Assembly: GCA_001430745.1 (NCBI GenBank)
Contig: KQ482061.1
Span: forward strand, 138,668-181,457
Reading direction: 5' to 3'
Length of the DNA stretch: 42,790 bases
DNA from: Auxenochlorella pyrenoidosa
Lineage: Eukaryota; Chlorophyta; Trebouxiophyceae; Chlorellales; Chlorellaceae
Of the stretch, positions 21,612-32,100 are shown in pieces; position 1 is the stretch's first letter; every line of letters begins with the position of its first letter. A model generated the notes under the pieces. That model had not been told where the DNA came from, made no database searches, and saw only the letters and a program-made list of their open reading frames with translations. Both the position numbers and the translations under genes were made by a program.

Positions 21612-24600
21612 TCACCGGCCCCACTGCGCCGCCTGCATCTGCGACAGCAGCATCGCCCCCATTGCTGCGAGGCCTGTGAGGCTGGTGACCACTGCGGCCA
21701 GGGCCGCGGTGCGCCGCTTGTTGGGCACTCCCTGCTGAGAAGTGGTGGCAAAGACACGGTTGCGTTAGCAGAGTAGGTGACTGCATGTACAGAGAAGTTT
21801 GTGCGTTGTACCTGAAGCAGGTGTGTGCCTGACCTCACAAGGCCTTCTCAGCGCCCGGCCCCCCTCTCGGCACCTTGCCCCTCAAGCCCACATCTTGCGG
21901 CCTAAAGAGCGCCTGCAGCTGCTGCACCGTCTGCCTCGCAAACTGGGCGCGGGCCCCCCGAGGTTCTGCCGGGACGTGCCAGCGGCCCTCGCTGCAGACA
22001 CAGGGGCGTGCAAGGCTGGGGCACGAGTGGGTGCATGGAGGGCTGGCGGTCATTTGACCACATGGTGCACTTCATGTATTCATCAAGGCCAAAGATGACG
22101 CACAGCTCCACGGAGCACACCTGAGGTAGGCATCTATCGCTGCCGAGTGCTCCAGCTGTATGCCCCGCTGGCGTGCCAGGTGGGCGGGGGGCACCGCCTG
22201 CATAGGAAAGGGGCCATTTAGCCTTGAGTATCTGATGCTTGGATACTCCCGCCTCCAGGTCGGATGCATCCCGGTCAGCCCGCGCAGGCTCTGGCGCGCA
22301 ATGCCATGCTTGGACATTCCCGCCTCCAGGCTCTAGCACGCGATGCCCCCCACGCCCTTGCCCCATGCAGGCCAGCACTACCAGCACAGGGGCTGGTACG
22401 CGCCTGGTACAACGCCGCCGCCTGCTGCGCCAGCTCATCCGCGCTCAGCTGGCCGGGCTGCAGGAACCGCATCTTCTTCAGCGTCGAGTAAACGAGCAGG
22501 CCGTCGCCGGCGCAGGCCAGGATCTGCTGCCGCTCGCCCTGCACCGGGCGCGGCAGCCAGGCGCGGGCGGGACGGCAAAATAAGCCCTTCTCATGCAGCC
22601 CACTGGCACGCATAGGCCCACTACACCCACCATGCACACGAACGCGACGTACCGGGGCGGAAAGGGCACCCACCACCACCTCACCAACTGCACACAAGCG
22701 CTGTGAGGCACGGAGGTTCCCCTGCTTCCGCCCTCACACCCACCTTGATGGCCACCGCCGCCACATAGAGCGGCATGAGCGGGTGGGACGCCAGGAAGAG
22801 GTCAAACAGGCGGGCAATCTGGGGCAGGCTAGGCACGTCGTGGGCAAACCACGTCATGTACCAACTGCGAGGGGGGGGGGGGGGGGTTCTTTCTGTAACC
22901 ATCGTTGTCATACGTAACGCATTCATTTCTCAGCAGCGTTGGGGGCTGGGCCGCCAGGCAGCCCGTGGAGCGTGCGACGAGGACGCGATGCCAGCAGGGC
23001 CTGGGGCCCCGGCACGCGCGGGGCACCCCAGTCGGTGCACGCCACGCAAGGCGCCAGCGCAGGCTCAGTCTCTGCTGGACCCAAGAATGTGCGCCTTGCT
23101 CCGTGCCACAGGGCCTCTTCAGGGGGTGGCCCCCACCCCCACCCCCCCACCCAACCACTGCCACCATCACCACCACCGGCAGGGCCCCACCTGAGCGCAA
23201 AGTATGGCACCTCGAGGGCCGGCTCCTGCAGCGCCATGATGTGGGCGTGCAGCTCGGGGTCGCACTGCAGGGTGGGTGGGTGGGTTCACGAGAACAGCTG
23301 AGCTGGTGGGCGGGCGGTGGGTGAAGTTGGGGGCGCACAGGCAAGGGGGGACGAGGGTCGACAGCAGGCGGGCGGGCGAGGGGGCAGGAGTGGTGCGGCG
23401 GCGCGGCGCCAGCCGGCGGCGCACGCGGCGCCCCCGGGCCGGCCTCCACCTGCTGCAGGATGGGGTAGAGCAGGCGCAGGCTCTCGGTGGCGGCGGCCAG
23501 GTCGGGCCGCGTGCAGTCGCGCAGGTGGCAGGCGCCCAGCGCGCGCAGCAGGCGGTGCGCCGCCCGCTCGCCACACACAAACAGCAGCACGGCGGCGATG
23601 TCGTGCAGGCCCTGGTAGTAGTGCAGCCCCCCCGCGTTGCCCGCCACCGTGGCGTCGAGCACGCGGCGCAGCGCGGCACGGCGCGCCGCCCGCTCATCTT
23701 CGGCCCACCCTGCAGCGCATGAGGCGCGGGGTGGGTGGGATTGGGGGTGGGGATTGGGGTTGGGGTGGGGTGGGGCAGGCCGGCGAGGTGGCCCACGCCG
23801 GTGTTTGGTGCTGTGCGGGGACCTGCCCGCCGCAGCCAAGGCGCCAGACAGTCGCCTGGGCGGAGGGCGCGCCAACGGCTGCAGGTGCCGGCACGCTCGT
23901 CCCTGGAAGGCCCGCCGCGGGCCCCCACCTTCCGTGTAGCTCCACAGCGACCGCGCCATGTCGCACTCCACGACGTGCGTGTCCTTGTGGGTGCTGCGCG
24001 CCAGCACAGCGTAGCGCGCCGCCTCGCCCGGCGGCCCCGGACCCTCAACGCCCAGCAGCAGCGGCCACACGCGCGAGCGCAGCTGCCGGGCGTCACGGGC
24101 AGGCGGCAGAGCCAGGGTCAGGCGCCGTGCAGGCGTGGGGGGCCGGTGGTCTGGCCGACAGGCGGCGTCCGGAATGCGGGCAGGCGCCGGCAGGCTGGGC
24201 TGCAATGCAAGCTCTCCAGCCCAGCGCTGCTAGCGCCGCGGCCCGCGGCTGCACTCACCCCGTTGGTCACCAGACCTCGGATTGCCACCAGCTTGCGGAG
24301 GCGTGTGATGTCGACCTGCAATGGAGGCGACCTTGACGCATTTTAGGGGCCGTCAGGCCGGTTGGCTGGCTGGCCTAATAGACAGAAACTCAGCACAGGG
24401 CAGCAGAGCAGTTCCCCAGAGGCCCGTCAATCGGTGCCTGTGGAAGAGCAGTGGCGCGCTGGCGTCGCACCGGACGCTCCAGGAGCATCTCGTTCACGAG
24501 CGCCACCGTCTCAACGGCGCGGGCATCGCCGGCGGGCCGAGGCCCGCGCGCAGACCGCACCATCACGTTGGCCGGGCCTGCAGGCAGCAGCGGGCGGCAG

Positions 24601-24692
24601 GCGGCGGCGGCGGCGGCAGCGGCCCGACGTGAGAGGCCGCCGCACGCGCATCGATCGCCTCTCTGGCGCTGCCGCGGCTGTTTGAAGTCCAC
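21612..24692 (-). CDS. TBC1D20-like Rab GTPase-activating protein, C-terminal membrane anchor
   Basis: TBC1D20/Gyp8-type proteins inactivate Rab1-class GTPases at the ER/Golgi (family knowledge). Ten exons: 24692-24471, 24315-24259, 24082-23929, 23709-23450, 23264-23191, 22864-22744, 22538-22404, 22197-22121, 21991-21874 and 21731-21612; 445 aa. The N-terminus is Arg/Ala-rich. TBC domain: LRSRVWPLLLG from 94, arginine finger Arg137 in VECDMARSLW, glutamine finger Gln177 in HYYQG, LRLLYPILQQ, then WYMTWFAHDVPSLPQIARLF and DLFLASHPLMPLY. The closest family likeness is TBC1D20, supported by the hydrophobic tail AALAAVVTSLTGLAAMGAML just before the stop. The intron after exon 7 has donor CAG|GCGCGT, forced by phase. 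Confidence 0.92.
22871..22886. repeat. Homopolymer run of 16 G (C on gene strand)
   Basis: Serves as the polypyrimidine tract (CCC...TCGCAG) immediately before RabGAP exon 6. Such a run is prone to sequencing and replication slippage. Confidence 0.9.
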
Positions 24693-25612
24693 GCACGGCT
24701 TCTCTAGGACAACGCAGACTTCTCACCTTTCGGCGCTCAGGGACGCGCGGCAGCATTCCAAATTATGAAATGATGCTAAGTTGTCGTGGATGGGGTGTCT
24801 GCAGGAGCACCGCGGGCTTGAAGAAAATTTCGAGACTCCCAACACGCGCGAGGAGCTTGGAACCGCCACTTCGGGCGCTCGATCCTATTGTTTGGTATCA
24901 AATCTTCGATCGAGAAGCGACAACCACAAAGACGGTGTCAATTGTCACTGCCGCTGCCCCCGCTGCCAAATCCGCTGTTGACATGAATTTGATGCTCTGC
25001 CTAGTGTTTGCTCGGCTGCTTGTGTGAATGCAGGACACTAACGTGTTGTCCATGCATCCATATATAATTCTTGAATGAAAGTAGTAGCGCCCAGTCTCCT
25101 CGTCGCATCCGCTGTCAGACGCTGCTGGCAGCCTGGCAGGGGACATGGTGTTGACATCAACAGGCCTGCATCAAGCCACCGTTGCTCCCTGCTGTGTACA
25201 AACCAACACATTTTCTTTCAGGTCAACCCTCAAATTGTAAACAGCACAACAACCCTTGAGAGGGTTGCATCTGCTGCCAGGATGCCCTTCCCATGCCCTG
25301 CAGGACTGTCCTGGAAGCAAGTCGCTACGCTTTGAGTCCCACCAAGGAAACCTGAGCTCACAAGAGCTGCTTTCAGTCCTCAAAAGCAGGGCATGGCGGC
25401 CTTGTGCAGGAACCGTAGCTGAAACCGTAGCTGTCTGTCAGACACTGCGTGCAGTAGCTGTCACGCCGACAGCATGCGCAGCAGCGCGGCATCCTCCGGG
25501 GCAACTTCCGTAGTTGCCCCTGTCCTGTGGGCTCCGCCCAAGGTGCTCTAAACACTGTGAGAACCCAATTTGGGGGCCGCATGCCCCGGAACCTCGCGCG
25601 AAAAACTGGATT
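24693..25612. promoter_or_regulatory. Divergent promoter region, RabGAP / GT92
   Basis: 920 bp between two divergent starts, clearly more AT-rich than the rest of the window from about 24750 to 25260. A TATATAA element is at 25061-25067, roughly 370 bp from the RabGAP ATG and 550 bp from the GT92 ATG, so its owner is unclear. Two 11-bp AACCGTAGCTG repeats (25411, 25423) and a hairpin lie on the GT92 side. Confidence 0.6.
25498..25520. repeat. 9-bp perfect hairpin upstream of GT92
   Basis: GGGGCAACT and AGTTGCCCC around TCCGT, 93 bp before the GT92 ATG; likely in the 5' UTR or core promoter. Confidence 0.75.
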
Positions 25613-28600
25613 ATGACGCACGCGGCGAAACGTGTTGCAGGGGGGCCGGGGAGACTGAAAGTCGTGCTGATGGCGTGGGCGATCCTCGCCGTCGCCGGGG
25701 GACTGCGCCTGGCCCTGGGAGCGCGCAGGGTGAGGATCTCCTGTCGGCGGCGGCCGTCCCGTGTGCCAGCGGTGCCCGGCAGGCATTGCCCAGCAAGATT
25801 GCAGGCACTCACCAGCATGCTGACCCACCTCCAACCTGACCCCCCACACCACATTGTAGCCTGCCTTTTTCGGCGAGCCGTTGGAGGAGACGGCTCCCCT
25901 GGGGCAGCATGCCAAGGCGCTGAGGCAGCCCGGCGCATCTGCCCAGTTGACGGTCGGTTTGCTGATTGACGCCAGATCGGCTGCCGCGGCAGCTGCGCCC
26001 GCCCCCTTGGGCCCCCTCTCCTCCCGGCTGGAGTGCATCCCTGACCAGAAGCCACACAAGCTGACCCCAAAGGAGCTCGACATGCAGCAGCAGCGGCGCT
26101 GCGCCCTGGCTGCCGCTCACGGGCACCCGCCAGGCGGCTACGTCGCCCTGTGCTTGGCGGTGAAGAGTGAGCAGCGCGCAAGCTGGTGCTCGGGCTGGCA
26201 GGCTTGGTTGGAGCCAGGCACGGCCCTGCGCTGCCCCTGCACGGCAGCTGCGCATGCATGACGTGCTGGCAGGCGCACCCTGGCTTAACCCTGGCGGCCA
26301 AGCGTGGCTGGTACCTCAGATCTGCACCAGCCAGGCATCTGCTCTGCTGCCCCGGCTGCGCCGCCCAAGTGCAAGCTCAACGCCTGCGCCTGGCGACACC
26401 CCCGGCGCCACAACTTTGTGCAGACCAGCACCGGGAGCTGCCCGAGTACCTGGACTACTATCGCCGGCTGGGCGTGTCGCACGTGTATGCAATGGAGGAC
26501 CCTCAGTCCGAGCCGCCGCTTGCAGAGGTGCTGCGCCCGTTTGTGCAGGCAAGCGCCCTCTCGCCGCCCGCTCGTGCATGCGTCCGCCTGTGTGCCGCCC
26601 GTGTGTGCAGGCAAGCGCCCGCTGGCCGCAGCCCTCCCTGCCCTGCCCATCCCTGGTGCCGTAGCCCTTCTTAGCCGGCGCGGCCCTGCGCATCCCTGGC
26701 TGGGCAGTCCCAGCTGGCCTGTGACGCCCCTGCTCCGGCCTCGGGGCCCCTTGCAAGGAGCATGAGGCTGGCCGCCTGCTTCCCTCCCTGCGCCGCAGGA
26801 CGGCTTTGTCACGCACCACTTGATGCCGGCCCCGGAGGTCATGCGGGCCGAGGTGCTGAATGCTACCTGCCACGAATACGACATCCATCACAAGCAGCTG
26901 ATGGCGTATGCCTACTGCCTCAAGGTGTGGGCGGGAGAGCACAGGACCCTGTTGAGTGCTGGCCATTACCACGCCCAAACCAACACGCAGCCGCTGCCAT
27001 CACCTCAGGCGCTGCCACTGCAGCCTCCACACCTGGCCGGCCAGGGCAGGAGCATGGCCACAACTGCAAGCCCCCCCCTCGCCCATGCTCTCTCTGCCCC
27101 TGCCTACTGGGTGCAGGACCATGGGGCCAACCACCGTTGGATGGGCTTCATTGACGCCGACGAATTCGTCGTGCTCACAGACGGCACACCCGACCTGCCC
27201 ACGCTGCTGCGGGACTATGAGGACCATGGGGCACTGGCGCTGAACTGGCGCATGTTTGGCTCAAGTGCGTGGAAGGCTGGGGTGCGGGTGGCCCCAGCAG
27301 GTGCTGCGGTACCAGCCGTGGCGGCCGCACCTACACCTCAGAGTGGGCTTGCAAGTGCAACCACCAGGCCACCCCGGCCGGGCAGGCGCGTGCCGCTGCA
27401 AGCTGACGCAGGAACGCAACCCTACATCGCGGGCTGTGCTGCAGACGGGCATGCCACGAGGCAGAACAACACCCTCCTGAGCTACACAAAGTGCAACGCG
27501 CAAGATGTGAGGGTGGCGGCGTGCGGCCTGTGTCCCACGCCGTGCTGGGCTGCCCTGCCGCCTGGGAGCCACTCCTGGCCCGCGCCCTGCCTGCTTGTCG
27601 CAGCGCCCATCTGGCCCTTGATTCTGCTGCTGCCGTCTGGAAGCCCTGGATAACTGGACACAATCCAACCGGCCCCAGGCTCCGCTTCTTGCCGATTGCA
27701 GGGCCCGGAGAACACGCATGTGAAGGTGTTTGCCAACACAGCCTACGTGGGCCGCATCAGCGGCCCACACGATGCTCTCCATGCCCCCGGCTACTTCACA
27801 GGTGCTGCCAGCCCCGTAGCTTGCTGTCTGAGCATGTTGGACCACTGTAGCTGTGCTGGCACGATCTCCTCCTGCCTGTTCTGGTGGTTGATTTGTGGTC
27901 AGCAGCAGCTGCGGTAGCTCCCGCCGGTGCGTACATGCCTCAAGACACGAAACAGCCTGCCCTCCTTGCCGTCTGTGCAGTGAACACATCGCGACAGCGC
28001 GTGTTTGGGTCATTCAGCTCACCCATCGACCACTCCCGTGCTGTGAGTGCAGCCGGGTGTGGGTGTGATGGGTGTGGTTGTTGCACCGCGCCAGCTAGCA
28101 GGGGCTGTCCGCTGCGGGTGTGCGCTGAGGTCGCTGTCGCCAGGGGCGAGGCGCGGCTGTGCAGGCCGGCTGACACACAACACAGGCTGACACAGGCTCC
28201 TGACACGTGCATTTCCCCTCGCTCTGTGCTCGTTTCCCCCGCAGGCCCTGAACCACTACATCCTGCGCTCCAAGGAAGAGTTCCGGCAGAAGCGGCTGCG
28301 CGGCAGCGCGATGAGGCGCGGCAGCAAGGACTGGCAGTACTGGCGGGACACAGAGGCGACGTACGTGTGCCGCTGCGCTGGCCCCTGCCACGCTGCTAAA
28401 GCTGGCACTGCGTCGTGGCGGCTGCATTTCTGCATGCTGGCCTGGAGGAGCGGCGGCTGTGCCCGCCATGCAGGCGTGCAGCTGGCCAGAAGCACTGCAT
28501 GAACAAAGAGGATGAACGCCTGCAGTGCCGCCCCCTCCCCTGCCTCCCCTGCAGGATGACAGAGCGGTGCGACACGGGCGTGCTCGCCTGGCAGCGGCTG

Positions 28601-28654
28601 TACGGGGCGGTGCCACAGCCCGAGCGGCACCGGCGGATGGGGCGCTCCATGTGA
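25613..28654 (+). CDS. Family 92 glycosyltransferase (DUF23), type II membrane protein
   Basis: GT92 enzymes add sugars, galactose in the characterised animal and plant members, in the Golgi (family knowledge). Ten exons: 25613-25729, 25860-26166, 26424-26548, 26799-26924, 27117-27264, 27445-27506, 27702-27801, 27981-28042, 28245-28360 and 28555-28654; 420 aa. A short cytosolic tail precedes the anchor VVLMAWAILAVAGGLRLAL. GT92 landmarks: LPEYLDYYRRLGVSHVYAME, WMGFIDADEFVVL with the DxD motif at 238-240, LNWRMFGSNGH, TLLSYTKC, VFANTAYVG, SSPIDHSRA and LNHYILRSKEEF. The donor after exon 3 is GC (GTGCAG|GCAAGC), the only site that keeps frame. The acceptor sugar cannot be predicted. Confidence 0.94.
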
Positions 28655-29163
28655 TGGTTCAGCACCCATGCTCTGCTGCACCTGACTCGGACGGGATTTC
28701 ATTCACTGACCTTGACCCAATTCACATTCTTTATTCGGCACGAATTGTTTTAGTCTTCATTGCTCTTCTTTGTGGCACCGCGTTCGGACATCCTGCCGGC
28801 TGGCACTTGCATACCACGCCCTGCGCTTGGGGGCAAGCCCTCACCACCAAATCAGCATACAAATGCCGGTTACGAGCCTCTGGCTGACACCTAGTACTCA
28901 AGTGGTGATTGGAGGAGGGAGGTTAAAAGGCTGCGCCAGCGGTCGGTTGCCTAATCCTTACGCGGCATGTGCCGCCAACACTCTGCCAGTGCCACCCCGA
29001 GCTGCCTTGCAAGAGCCCTGTTCAGCGATCGCTGCTGATCGTAAAAGCTCATATTCCCAGTCACCGCGGGCCTTTGGCCCGTGCCAAAAGCTTCACAAGA
29101 CTTGGGCAGCAACCGGAGGACTGGCCCATTCCCCTGCCCTGCTCTCTTCAGGAAGGATCACAC
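28655..29163. other. Intergenic spacer GT92 / ABC transporter
   Basis: Same-strand spacer with an AT-richer stretch (about 28680-28770) and the presumed ABC promoter and 5' UTR. No TGTAA found. The ATG at 28967 is in another frame and short. Confidence 0.55.
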
Positions 29164-32100
29164 ATGCCGCCCGACGACCAGGCGGCGCGCCCACAGGGCG
29201 CGGAAGCGGGGCAGCCGGTGGCAGCCGCAGACCGCGTTCGTCTTGACGCCGAGGCTCCCGGGGGCGATGTCGAGGTGGCAGTTGGCGTGCCAGCGGTGGA
29301 GCTCTTGAAAATGGGGCGGCCTGCTGAGGGTCCTGACGGCGACGCCGGCGCCAACGGCAACGGCGCCCCGCCTGGCGAGGAGCACGCAGTGCTGCCAGAC
29401 GACAAGGCAACAACCAAGCCTGTGTCATACTTCACTCTGTTCAAGTGAGGCTGCGGGGTATGCCGTCGTCGCCGCCATCTGCTGTTGTGGGTGCGCAAGT
29501 CCGGCTTCCGTGCCGCCCGCGCCTGCTGCGACAGCCTCAGAATTCAAACGCATTCGGTTGCACACCCGGCTTCACCCTGGCCTGCAGGTTTGCAGACCGG
29601 TTGGATGCGGCATGCATGTTGGTGGGCTTGATTGGGGCAGGCGCCACCGGTGCAGCCATGCCGCTCTTCTCCATCCTGTTTGGTGACCTGTGAGTGCCCG
29701 GTGGCTGCCCAGCTGGGCTGCGCGCTTCCCTGTTTATTGCATGCTTAGCTGGGCCCCGCCCTAGGGGTGAGACTTGGGTGCATGTGACCCAAAGAGAGCG
29801 AGTTCGGGTTTTTACGGTTGCTTGTGAAAGGGAGATGTCCGATGCTCCTGCCGCATGGCAGCACCCCTCCTGGCTGCCTCAAATTGCCCCCCCTGGAACC
29901 TCTTCTGCGCTGGCGCCTGTGCCTAATTTGCCATTGCCCCTGCCTGCAGCATCAACGCCTTTGGGCTGAACGCCTCAGACCCAGACTACATGCAGGATCA
30001 GGTCAACAAGTGCGTTGGGGGGTGCCTGGGGCCGCCCTGTGCGGGGCCGCACAGTGGGGCATGTCGGCTGCCCCGCTCGGGCGCAGCGTGGCTTCCAAGC
30101 CTGCCGGCGATGCCGTGGCCGCTACCTAGCTCAACCCCCACTCCGCTCTCCTCTCGTCCGTGGGGTATTGTGTACGAATTGTTACAATTCGTGGCTTCCA
30201 TGTTTACCATTGATTGTGCAGGTACGCCCTTTACTTTGTCTACCTCGGCGTCGGCTCGTTTGTGGCGGCCTACTGCCAGGTGGCCTTTTGGACATACACA
30301 GGTGGGTGCTGCGCCCCGGGCGCGGCCAGGAGTGCTCGGCAGCGGTTTGCACAGCAAACATCGCCCGGCTGTGTGCTGGGCGCTGGCTGGCTGCCTGGGC
30401 AGCCGCCGCCCGGGGAAGCAGCCAGGATTGCATGCAACGGCGCGGCTGCGCAGCAGCGCGTTTGATTTGGCGCCGCTGCGTCCGTCTCTGCAGGCGTGCG
30501 GCAGGTGAACAACATGAGGCACAGGTACCTGGCGGCGGTGCTGCGGCAGGACGTTGGCTACTTTGACACAACAGCCACGAGCGGTTAGTGCCCATGTGTG
30601 GGCGTATGTCCTGCAATCGGCTTGGAAGTTGCTTGGCGTCAAGGCGTATGGCTGCATAGCCAGGCTCACGAGTCGGTTTGTCGCCACAAGCCGTGAAGCT
30701 TTTAGCACTGAACACCTGCCCCGTCCGCCCGCCGCCGCAGGCCGCCTGCTGCAGGGCCTGAACGAGGACTGCCAGACGATCCAGCAGGCCATCGGCGACA
30801 AAGTGGGCATGACCGTCTTCAACCTGAGCACAGCGCTGGTCGGCATCATCATCGGTGAGCCGCCGCGTGATCGGCATGGCCGAGGTCCCCCTGCGTGCCC
30901 TCCAGGCCTTGTCGCCGCATTGCCTGGGGCGCGTCAGAATGGCCGAGGGTGGCGCAAGGCCGGCTGAGCCGAGCGGGCCCCCATGTCAGCCAGCCTGCAG
31001 CTTGATGTTTGGAGGCGTGCCTTGAGCATGCGCTGTGTGCACGCACCGCCCACACCTGCCCCCCTTGCTGCCTCCCACGCCACCCCACCGCCCAGCCTTC
31101 ACGCGCGGCTGGGACATGACGCTGGTGATGCTGGCCATCACGCCCTTCCTAGCCACCATGGGCTTTGCCATCGCCATGTTCATCACCAAGAACACGCAGC
31201 GCATTAACAAGGCATATGCGGGTGCGCGGGCAGCCTGCAGGGCGGCACGGGCTGGTGTGAAGCGTGCCGGCCCGCTTGGCGGCCCGCGCGCTCCTGCCCT
31301 GCCCCGGCGCATGTCCAGCGCTTGCCCCACGCCAGCGGTCCCTGACCGCGCTTTCGTGGTGCCCTGCGCCCCGCCCCGCGCAGACGCCAACTCGATTGCG
31401 CAGCAGGCGCTGGGCAACATCCGCACCGTGTACGCCTTCAACGGCGAGCAGCGCACGCTGGAGGCCTACACCGCGGCCCTGGAGGAGCCTGTGCAGGTGG
31501 GGGCGCCCGCTGCGCGCGCTGGCGCCTGCTTCGCGCTCCCAGCAGTCGACAGCGCCTGCCGGCAGGCAGCTCACCCGCACCGCCCAACTTGTCTGCCTGC
31601 CTGCCGGCCCCCCCCCCCTTCCCGGCAGGTGGGCATCCGCCAGGGCTTCCTGGGCGGCCTGGTGGTGGGCATCACCAACTGCGTGTTCTTCTTTGCCTAC
31701 GCCCTGGCGCTCTGGTACGGCTCCACGCGCGTCAAGGCGGGCACCTACAACGGTGCGTGCCGCTTGGGGATGGGCGGGATGGGTGGGGTGGGGGTGGGGG
31801 GGGGGGGGGGGTTGCACCGCAAGCGGGTGGCACCCGGGGCCTGCGCCGCAGGCCAGCAGAGGCGGCGGTTTGTCAGTAAGCGCTGCGCAGCGCGCTCTGT
31901 CTGCAACCTGCTTCAAATCCCCCGGGAGAATTGGAGCCCCCCTCGGAGCCACCGTTTGTACCCTTTCCGTGCGTGCGCAGGCGGCGACGTCGTGGCCGTG
32001 CTCTTCTCTGCCCTCATCGGCGGCTTTGCGCTTGGGCAGGCCGCCCCCAACCTGCAGTACTTCACTCAGGTGGGCTTCACGGCAGCCAGAGGAATGCTTG

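Noticed and set aside
23167..24096. 309-codon minus-strand open frame overlapping the RabGAP
   Set aside because: Shifted-frame shadow: the TBC motifs lie in the spliced exons of another frame.
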